Assembly (NCBI RefSeq): GCF_042186555.1
Contig: NC_133325.1
Coordinates: forward strand, 92,036,982 to 92,100,981
Reading direction: 5' to 3'
Source: Aquarana catesbeiana
Taxonomy: Eukaryota > Chordata > Amphibia > Anura > Ranidae
Length of the DNA: 64,000 nucleotides
The notes beneath the pieces are model-generated. The model was not told where the DNA came from. It searched no databases and saw only the letters and a list, made by a program, of their open reading frames with translations. This document shows, in pieces, positions 20,026 through 28,843 of this stretch (the stretch's first letter is position 1; every line of letters begins with the position of its first letter). The translations under genes and the position numbers were made by a program.

Positions 20026-20379
20026 GGAGGGGGTAATGTCAGGAGACCTCTACAGCCTGCCCATGTGACTCATGAGAAGGTTCGGTTGTCCATGGCCGTA
20101 GGGGCTCTTCATCATGAGATAATCCAATTCCAAGTTATTTCCTCACCTAAGTTTCCACTGGTTATTGGTTATCGGTAGTCGGTAGTTTGCCTCCACACCG
20201 GCCGTATGATTGCGCAATTGACCTTTAACCTGGTGCCATACCCCCCTCATGGCTGGGTTTACCCTTTGTCGGTCTTGGAGGATAAGGCCATGGAGGAATA
20301 TGTTGCAGACACACTTTCTAAAGGTGTCACCGCAAATCTTCGTCTCCTGCTGGTGCGGGTTTCTTCTTTGTGAAGAAGA

Positions 20380-20763
20380 TGTCAGAAACCACGAAATCAG
20401 GCCGAGACAGAAGTACAGTTAAATCACACTTGTTTAATAATAAAAGTAAAAAGAACAAATGTAGTCAAAACATAGCCAAAGTTCAGTAACCGTAATGAAT
20501 AGTCGGCCAAGCCAGAAGTCAGGGATCAATGTAGTGGAACAGCAAGTAGGATCTGAAGCCAGAAGGGATGTCAGCAAAGCAAGTCTTGAACAGGATCGCA
20601 AGAGATAGTTTCTGTGATGTTGACCAAGGCGAAGGCAGAGATCCTCTGGGCTGCACGGCTTAAGTAGGCAGGACTGACGAGCAGGATATCATCAACAGCT
20701 GAGTAACTGTCTGGCAATTAGCCGACAGCTGAGCGGCCAGCTCAAAGAAGGAAGGGCTGAGCC
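20380..20763 (-). repeat. Truncated LTR of gypsy family 2/3, minus strand
   Basis: The block begins TGTCAGAAACC and matches the LTRs at 33595, 38758 and 42770, but breaks off at GGGCTGAGCC before the terminal CCAGCCCTGACA. It interrupts RT sequence of its own family at FFFVKK. From 20764 to 21117 there is AT-rich sequence with nothing recognisable. Confidence 0.8.
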
Positions 20764-21688
20764 TTTATTAATAATTAATCATAGGGCACATTAACATAAA
20801 TATGGGAATGAAAATTATTTTATTCCCTAAGTTGTACTAGGCCTTTCCTATGACTTCAGGACAGTGCCAAAAAAAATTTACAAGGTCAGCAGTGAAACTT
20901 TTTCAGCTGATGTTTTTCAGAAAATCCTATATTTGTTGGACATATTTCTGAGACATAGTTGCTTGGATATTTGTCCAATAAGTTCATTAAGTATGATAAA
21001 TCATCATGGAATCCTGCTTCCATGACATACCTGTAAGGAACAAAAATTTTTTTTGAATGACATGTAAACTTGTCGTCTTGCCTGCTGCTTGTAACTTACT
21101 CACTCATGGAGGAGTTTGGCACCCACCTTTTTTTTTTTTAATTCTTTATTTAAATGAATGGGGTTTATACAAATAAACAAGGAATACAACATGGCAATCA
21201 TCCATTTCTGTAGACAGTTATTCATAAAAAAAAATTCAAGCGAGACAATGTACATTGGTGTGATGGCAGTCAAAGGTTCCATTGGAGTGTGCAAGGAAGC
21301 AGGAAATCGTGGATTAGTGATTCCAGCCTGTTTTATCCAACAGTACCGAAGAGAAAATCCTTTAACCGGAGACAAGAATATAAATAAACTAAACATAGTT
21401 CCAATGGAGCTGCACAGATTATTCAATAAGACTAACCAGGGGATAAATTACCTCCAAGGTTTTAAACTTGCTTGTCCCAATCTACTAAATATCACGCTAT
21501 TATGTCTTGGTGATCTAGTTCCAAACATTGTATGCCACATAAGGTATGGTTCTCAATCCTAGGAACATAGGAGTGGTACCAGAATGGAATAAGCAAACTG
21601 GGGATTTTCTTAATTATGAGGAAGAAGGGTAAGTGACACCAGTGGTGTCGTTGGAAGAAGAAAGGGATAGTGAAAAGAGAAGCAAAAG

Positions 21689-21689
<1 letters not shown>

Positions 21690-21725
<36 letters not shown>
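21690..21725. repeat. (ATT)n microsatellite at the LINE 3' end
   Basis: ATT repeats directly abut the 3' end of the L2-like segment, the usual microsatellite tail of that group. Confidence 0.85.
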
Positions 21726-21727
<2 letters not shown>

Positions 21728-21916
21728 ATTCAGGATTTATATAGCGACAACAGTTTACGCAGCGCTTTACAATATAAAAGGGAGACAATACAGTTATAAT
21801 ACAATACAATAGGATTAAGAGGGCCCTGCTCAGAAGAGCTTACAATCTAATAGGGTGGGGCAGGTGGTACAAAAGGTTGTAACTGTGGGGAATGAGCTGA
21901 TGGAAGTGGTAGATGA

Positions 21917-22690
21917 TTAGTTGGAGACCTGATAGGCTTTCCTGAAGAGATGAGTTTTCAGGGATTGCCTGAAGGTAGCAAGAGTAGGGGATAGCCAGAT
22001 AGATGGAGGTAGCGAGTTCCAGAGGATGGGAGAGGCTCTGGAGAAATCCTGGAGACGAGCATGGGAGGAGGAGATGAAAGAGCTTGAAAGCAGGAGGTCT
22101 TGAGAAGAGCGGAGAGGTCGATTTGGGTGATATTTGGAGACAAGATTAGTGATGTAGCTTGGGGCAGAGTTGTGAATGGCTTTGTATGTTGTGGTTAAAA
22201 TTTTTAATTTAATTCGCTGGGTGATTGGGAGCCAGTGTAGGGATTGAAGTAGAGGGTTGGCAGACACTGAGCGGTTGGTAAGGTGGATAAGTCTGGCAGC
22301 AGCATTCATGATAGACTGAAGAGGGGATAGCCTATGGAGAGGTAAGCCAATGAGAAGGGAGTTGCAATAGTCAAGGCGAGAGATAACAAGGGAGTGAATG
22401 AGGAGCTTGGTGGTTTCATTTGTTAAAAAAGGGCGAATTTTAGAGATGTTACGGAGGTAAATTCTACAAACTTTTGACAGCGATTGGATTTGAGGCTGAA
22501 ATGACAAGTCAGAGTCTAGGATTACACCTAGTACCCTGGCGTGAGGGGAGGGACTGATGGTTGCATTGTTGATTTTGATGGAAAAGTCATGGAGGGGGGC
22601 ACGGGCGGGGGGGGGGGGGGGATTAATAGCTCAGTTGAAGATGGGAAGTAAGGGGGAGGGTGTAAAGCTCTGGCGAGGCCGACGACCCGC
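21917..22690 (-). pseudogene. L2-clade LINE, RT C-terminal fragment
   Basis: The minus-strand frame 21917-22507 shows the C-terminal RT region of an L2-like element: RLDYCNSLLIGLP, QSIMNAAARLI, LHWLPI, SSHARLQDFS and KTHLFRKAY. Upstream, to about 22690, VLGVILDSDL-like sequence continues after a G-tract. The catalytic FADD part and endonuclease are absent, so the element is 5'-truncated. Confidence 0.75.
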
Positions 22691-22881
22691 GACCCCAAAT
22701 TATCTAAGGCCAGGACACCTTTATATAGCACTTGTATTCGTTTGAGTATCAAAACAGGTCCCAATGATTCCATTGGGTGTTATGCTCCTCCTCCTTTTCC
22801 CTCATAGCAGCTGTGAGGCGCTCCATCCGCTGAACATCACAAACTCTAGCAAACCACTTCGTCAGGCACCCACCTTTTTTT

Positions 22882-23656
22882 ACACAGACACATTAATCAC
22901 TTCAGCCCTGGAAGATTTTTTATTTTGAAAAGCATTATTTTTTACTTTTTGCTATAATAAATATCCCCTAAAAATATATAAAAAAACTATTTTTTTTCCT
23001 CAGTTTAGGCCGATATGTATTCTTCTATATATTTTTGGTAAAAAAAATCACAATAAGCATATATTGATTGGTTTGAGCAAAAGTTATAGCGTCTACAAAA
23101 TAGGGGATGGTTTATGGCATTTTTATTTTTAATTTTTTTTTATTAGTAGTGGCAGCGATCTGCGATTTTTATCAGGACAGTGACATTATGGGGGACACAT
23201 CGGACACTTTTGACACTATTTTGGGACCATTGTTATTTATACAGCGATCAGTGCTATAAAAATGCACTGATTACTGTGTAAATGACACTGGCAGAGAAGG
23301 AGTTAACCACTAGGGGGCGATGAAGGGGTTAAGTGTGTCCTAGGGAGTGATTCTAACTGTGGGGGGGTGGGCTTCAACTCACATGACAGCGATCACCACT
23401 CCCGATGACAGGGAGCAGTGATCTCTGTCATGTCACAAGCCAGAATGAGGAAATGCCTTGTTTACATAGACACTTCCCCATTCTGAGGCTCCGTGACACA
23501 ATCGCTGGGAGACCGGCGGACATTGAGTCCACCGGTCCCATGCGCGCCTGCTATCCCCGGCTCTTAAAGGAGATGTACTCCCATTTGCCCACCGCTGCCA
23601 TTGTGCATATGCGTTTATCGGCTTGCAGCGGTCGGCAATTAGTTAACAATTAGTTT
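22882..23656. mobile_element. Anuran interspersed MITE-like sequence
   Basis: AT-rich sequence starts near AATCACTTCAGCCCTGGAAG and carries TTAACCACTAGGGGGCG at about 23304 and a GC-rich part ending in TTAGTTAACAATTAG at 23656. It resembles TTAA-type frog MITEs. Its last 114 bp (23543-23656) is repeated four times inside the adjacent CR1 promoter array. Confidence 0.45.
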
Positions 23657-26600
23657 TTTTTTCTTCTTTGGTTCCTTCAGGCTATTAAGTAGGGGGAGGG
23701 GTGATTGCTCACAGGTGCCTGCAGTCTATATAACTGTGTGTAGGACTCATCCTGAGCCTGCTCATTGGGAGGTTGCTGGAACTTATACCAAGTGGAACTT
23801 TTCTAAGTGGTGAGTTAAAACCAGAGGGAGAGTGAACAAGTTTTACTTTTTGTTTGCTGGGTAGCATTTTTGGGGCTTTTCCTTTTAGCTTTTCAATTAG
23901 CCTTTTCTGTCACTTTTTAAATAGCTTTTTTTTTTTTTTCTTCTTTGGTTCCTTCAGGCTATTAAGTAGGGGGAGGGGTGATTGCTCACAGGTGCCTGCA
24001 GTCTATATAACTGTGTGTAGGACTCATCCTGAGCCTGCTCATTGGGAGATTGCTGGAACTTATACCAAGTGGAACTTTTCTAAGTGGTGAGTTAAAACCA
24101 GAGGGAGAGTGAACAAGTTTTACTTTTTGTTTTCTGGGTAGCATTTTTGGGGCTTTTCCTTTTAGCTTTTCAATTAGCCTTTTCTGTCACTTTTTAAATA
24201 GCTTTTTTTTTTCTTTTTTTTTTTTTTTTTCTTCTTTGGTTCCTTCAGGCTATTAAGTAGGGGGAGGGGTGATTGCTCACAGGTGCCTGCAGTCTATATA
24301 ACTGTGTGTAGGACTCATCCTGAGCCTGCTCATTGGGAGATTGCTGGAACTTATACCAAGTGGAACTTTTCTAAGTGGTGAGTTAAAACCAGAGGGAGAG
24401 TGAACAAGTTTTACTTTTTGTTTGCTGGGTAGCATTTTTGGGGCTTTTCCTTTTAGCTTTTCAATTAGCCTTTTCTGTCACTTTTTAAATAGCTTTTTTT
24501 TTTTTCTTTTTTTTTTTTTTTTCTTCTTTGGTTCCTTCAGGCTATTAAGTAGGGGGAGGGGTGATTGCTCACAGGTGCCTGCAGTCTATATAACTGTGTG
24601 TAGGACTCATCCTGAGCCTGCTCATTGGGAGATTGCTGGAACTTATACCAAGTGGAACTTTTCTAAGTGGTGAGTTAAAACCAGAGGGAGAGTGAACAAG
24701 TTTTACTTTTTGTTTGCTGGGTAGCATTTTTGGGGCTTTTCCTTTTAGCTTTTCAATTAGCCTTTTCTGTCACTTTTTAAATAGCTTTTTTTTTTTCTTT
24801 TTTTTTTTTTTTTTTCTTCTTTGGTTCCTTGCGCGCCTGCTATCCCCGGCTCTTAAAGGAGATGTACTCCCATTTGCCCACCGCTGCCATTGTGCATATG
24901 CGTTTATCGGCTTGCAGCGGTCGGCAATTAGTTAACAATTAGTTTTTTTTTCTTCTTTGGTTCCTTCAGGCTATTAAGTAGGGGGAGGGGTGATTGCTCA
25001 CAGGTGCCTGCAGTCTATATAACTGTGTGTAGGACTCATCCTGAGCCTGCTCATTGGGAGATTGCTGGAACTTATACCAAGTGGAACTTTTCTAAGTGGT
25101 GAGTTAAAACCAGAGGGAGAGTGAACAAGTTTTACTTTTTGTTTGCTGGGTAGCATTTTTGGGGCTTTTCCTTTTAGCTTTTCAATTAGCCTTTTCTGTC
25201 ACTTTTTAAATAGCTTTTTTTTTTTCTTTTTTTTTTTTTTTTTTCTTCTTTGGTTCCTTGCGCGCCTGCTATCCCCGGCTCTTAAAGGAGATGTACTCCC
25301 ATTTGCCCACCGCTGCCATTGTGCATATGCGTTTATCGGCTTGCAGCGGTCGGCAATTAGTTAACAATTAGTTTTTTTTTCTTCTTTGGTTCCTTCAGGC
25401 TATTAAGTAGGGGGAGGGGTGATTGCTCACAGGTGCCTGCAGTCTATATAACTGTGTGTAGGACTCATCCTGAGCCTGCTCATTGGGAGATTGCTGGAAC
25501 TTATACCAAGTGGAACTTTTCTAAGTGGTGAGTTAAAACCAGAGGGAGAGTGAACAAGTTTTACTTTTTGTTTGCTGGGTAGCATTTTTGGGGCTTTTCC
25601 TTTTAGCTTTTCAATTAGCCTTTTCTGTCACTTTTTAAATAGCTTTTTTTTTTTTTTTTTTTTTTCTTCTTTGGTTCCTTCAGGCTATTAAGTAGGGGGA
25701 GGGGTGATTGCTCACAGGTGCCTGCAGTCTATATAACTGTGTGTAGGACTCATCCTGAGCCTGCTCATTGGGAGATTGCTGGAACTTATACCAAGTGGAA
25801 CTTTTCTAAGTGGTGAGTTAAAACCAGAGGGAGAGTGAACAAGTTTTACTTTTTGTTTGCTGGGTAGCATTTTTGGGGCTTTTCCTTTTAGCTTTTCAAT
25901 TAGCCTTTTCTGTCACTTTTTAAATAGCTTTTTTTTTTTCTTTTTTTTCTTCTTTGGTTCCTTGCGCGCCTGCTATCCCCGGCTCTTAAAGGAGATGTAC
26001 TCCCATTTGCCCACCGCTGCCATTGTGCATATGCGTTTATCGGCTTGCAGCGGTCGGCAATTAGTTAACAATTAGTTTTTTTTTCTTCTTTGGTTCCTTA
26101 AGGCTATTTAGTAGGGGGAGGGGTGATTGCTCACAGGTGCCTGCAGTCTATATAACTGTGTGTAGGACTCATCCTGAGCCTGCTCATTGGGAGATTGCTG
26201 GAACTTATACCAAGTGGAACTTTTCTAAGTGGTGAGTTAAAACCAGAGGGAGAGTGAACAAGTTTTACTTTTTGTTTGCTGGGTAGCATTTTTGGGGCTT
26301 TTCCTTTTAGCTTTTCAATTAGCCTTTTCTGTCACTTTTTAAATAGCTTTTTTTTTTTCTTTTTTTTTTTTTTTTTCTTCTTTGGTTCCTTGCGCGCCTG
26401 CTATCCCCGGCTCTTAAAGGAGATGTACTCCCATTTGCCCACCGCTGCCATTGTGCATATGCGTTTATCGGCTTGCAGCGGTCGGCAATTAGTTAACAAT
26501 TAGTTTTTTTTTCTTCTTTGGTTCCTTCAGGCTATTAAGTAGGGGGAGGGGTGATTGCTCACAGGTGCCTGCAGTCTATATAACTGTGTGTAGGACTCAT

Positions 26601-27536
26601 CCTGAGCCTGCTCATTGGGAGATTGCTGGAACTTATACCAAGTGGAACTTTTCTAAGTGGTGAGTTAAAACCAGAGGGAGAGTGAACAAGTTTTACTTTT
26701 TGTTTGCTGGGTAGCATTTTTGGGGCTTTTCCTTTTAGCTTTTCAATTAGCCTTTTCTGTCACTTTTTAAATAGCTTTTTTTTTTTCTTTTTTTTTTTTT
26801 TTTCTTCTTTGGTTCCTTCAGGCTATTAAGTAGGGGGAGGGGTGATTGCTCACAGGTGCCTGCAGTCTATATAACTGTGTGTAGGACTCATCCTGAGCCT
26901 GCTCATTGGGAGATTGCTGGAACTTATACCAAGTGGAACTTTTCTAAGTGGTGAGTTAAAACCAGAGGGAGAGTGAACAAGTTTTACTTTTTGTTTGCTG
27001 GGTAGCATTTTTGGGGCTTTTCCTTTTAGCTTTTCAATTAGCCTTTTCTGTCACTTTTTAAATAGCTTTTTTTTTTTTTTTTTTTTTTCTTCTTTGGTTC
27101 CTTCAGGCTATTAAGTAGGGGGAGGGGTGATTGCTCACAGGTGCCTGCAGTCTATATAACTGTGTGTAGGACTCATCCTGAGCCTGCTCATTGGGAGATT
27201 GCTGGAACTTATACCAAGTGGAACTTTTCTAAGTGGTGAGTTAAAACCAGAGGGAGAGTGAACAAGTTTTACTTTTTGTTTGCTGGGTAGCATTTTTGGG
27301 GCTTTTCCTTTTAGCTTTTCAATTAGCCTTTTCTGTCACTTTTTAAATAGCTTTTTTTTTTTTTTTTTTTTTCTTCTTTGGTTCCTTCAGGCTATTAAGT
27401 AGGGGGAGGGGTGATTGCTCACAGGTGCCTGCAGTCTATATAACTGTGTGTAGGACTCATCCTGAGCCTGCTCATTGGGAGATTGCTGGAACTTATACCA
27501 AGTGGAACTTTTCTAAGTGGTGAGTTAAAACCAGAG
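23657..27536 (+). repeat. CR1 5'-UTR promoter monomer array, 12 units
   Basis: The marker GCTATTAAGTAGGGGG (one variant) occurs at 23681, 23958, 24249, 24541, 24970, 25399, 25684, 26103, 26531, 26822, 27107 and 27391. Spacing is either about 277-292 bp or about 419-429 bp. The longer units contain an added roughly 137-bp block that also occurs just outside the array. Each monomer has a T-tract, a TATATAA and a GTGAGT. The array is presumably a repeated internal promoter. Confidence 0.85.
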
Positions 27537-27862
27537 TTTAAAACAGGAGATTATAACAGGGGTCATAGTACCTGTGTAGTGTGAGTACATGAGTGTTGTC
27601 TGAGTAGTGTGTGTGTGGATCGTTAGTACTTGTGTATTGTGTATTGTATACTTGAGTATTGCGAGTGTACATAGGTCTGCGACTGTTCTGCGATTGCACG
27701 TAGGTCTGTGAGTACCTGTGTATTGTCTTGTGTACCTGTGTACCTGTGTATTGTCTTGTTGTGTACCTGTGTATTCTCTTGAGTATTAGTGCCAGGAAGC
27801 TAGCTGTTAGGTAATTTGGACAGGGTAAAATCCCCAAATCCTCACTAAATTTAATAGGTACG

Positions 27863-28843
27863 ATGCCCGGCGGGTGTGGAGAGGCGACTCTTTGTACATC
27901 TTGCCGCATGTATGCGTTCCTTGATCATCAGATCGAGGGCGAATACTGCTGTGCAAAATGTAAGCACATTGTTTCCCTGGAAGCCCAGGTTCTGAATCTG
28001 GGGAAGCAACTGTCAGCACTGAGAAGTCCCTCCATACTAAAGGAGAGCCAGGAACGTACACGGCAGGTGCCGGCAGGGGCCAGCACAGAGGCGGGTGGAG
28101 ACAAAGAGGTGCTGGCACTAGCAAAGAGTAGATGGGTGACAGTCAGGAGGGGCAGAGGGGGAAATGCCAGGGAGGCCGATCCAGGACTGGAGCATCCCAA
28201 TAAGTACGCTACTTTGAGTGACATTGGTGAAACCAGTCAGGGACCAGCACTGCTGGAGATGAGGGACTCTCCTAGCTGCCGGGGGAAGAACTCCTCCAGT
28301 GAGAGTGGGGGGGCAGCAAAGGGAAAGGAAAGACAGATTCTGGTGGTAGGGGACTCAATTCTTAGAAGGACAGAAAGGGCAATCTGTAACCAAGACCTGA
28401 AGCGCCGAACAGTATGTTGTCTACCGGGCGCTCGGGTTCGGCACATCACGGATCTTGTGGACAGATTACTGGGAGGGGCTGGGGAAGACCCGGCTGTCAT
28501 GGTGCACGTTGGCACCAATGACAAAGTCAGAGGCAGATGGAGTGTCCTAAAGAACGATTTTAGGGACTTAGGAGCTAAATTGAGGAAAAGGACCTCCAAG
28601 GTAGTATTCTCAGGAATACTACCGGTACATCGAGCCACACCAGAAAGGAAGAGGGAGATTAGGGAAGTAAACAAGTGGCTGAAGAGCTGGTGTAGTAAGG
28701 AGGGGTTTGGGTTCCTGGAGGACTGGGCCGACTTCTCAGTTGGTAACCGGTACTATAGAAGGGACGGACTGCACCTAAATGAGGAGGGTGCAGATCTGCT
28801 GGGAAGGAAGATGGCCAAAAAGTTAGAGGGGTTTTTAAACTAG
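27863..28843 (+). CDS. CR1 ORF1: zinc finger and SGNH esterase protein
   Basis: This 326-residue protein has an N-terminal C-x2-C...C-x2-C finger (Cys11, Cys14, Cys30, Cys33) followed by a heptad-like leucine stretch (about 38-53). A GDSL/SGNH hydrolase domain starts at about residue 157. The VVGDSIL block holds Ser165, HVGTND is at 215-220, and RRDGLHLN supplies Asp301 and His304. Esterase-type ORF1 is characteristic of CR1 and related LINEs; it binds element RNA and may act on lipids. The catalytic set is complete. The stop TAG at 28841-28843 is directly preceded by the slippery sequence TTTAAAC in the reading phase. Confidence 0.88.
   Translation: MPGGCGEATLCTSCRMYAFLDHQIEGEYCCAKCKHIVSLEAQVLNLGKQLSALRSPSILKESQERTRQVPAGASTEAGGDKEVLALAKSRWVTVRRGRGGNAREADPGLEHPNKYATLSDIGETSQGPALLEMRDSPSCRGKNSSSESGGAAKGKERQILVVGDSILRRTERAICNQDLKRRTVCCLPGARVRHITDLVDRLLGGAGEDPAVMVHVGTNDKVRGRWSVLKNDFRDLGAKLRKRTSKVVFSGILPVHRATPERKREIREVNKWLKSWCSKEGFGFLEDWADFSVGNRYYRRDGLHLNEEGADLLGRKMAKKLEGFLN
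28834..28840 (+). promoter_or_regulatory. Predicted -1 ribosomal frameshift site (TTTAAAC)
   Basis: In the ORF1 frame the codons read TTT TTA AAC TAG, so T TTA AAC has the X XXY YYZ phasing of -1 frameshift sites. Slipping back one base gives CTA GGC GAT..., which is the ORF2 frame, with no stop before the end of ORF2. A G-rich stretch (28849-28859) follows and could form the stimulatory structure. Confidence 0.6.

Larger units (their letters stand above)
17915..20379 (+). mobile_element. Second gypsy family, circularly permuted fragment
   Basis: The order here is RT end, RNase H, integrase, chromodomain, polypurine tract and the first bases of the LTR. Protease-to-RT N-terminal sequence of the same family then follows (about 20042-20375). 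In an intact element the last part would come first. A minus-strand LTR follows at 20380. Confidence 0.7.
21128..22864 (-). mobile_element. Poly(A) retrocopy (minus strand) containing an L2 LINE piece
   Basis: A T12 tract at 21128-21139 is the poly(A) tail on the minus strand, with AATAAA a few bases upstream in transcript sense. The interval is flanked by GGCACCCACC plus T7 at 21118-21134 and 22865-22881, a target duplication of about 17 bp. The transcript included a LINE fragment (21718-22690) in the same orientation. The rest (21140-21640, 22700-22864) is not recognised. LINE machinery probably made the copy. Confidence 0.6.

Noticed and set aside
23657..27536. CRISPR-like array or satellite
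   Set aside because: The units are nearly identical over their whole 285-429 bp with no unique spacers, and they end at the 5' UTR of a LINE, so they are promoter monomers.
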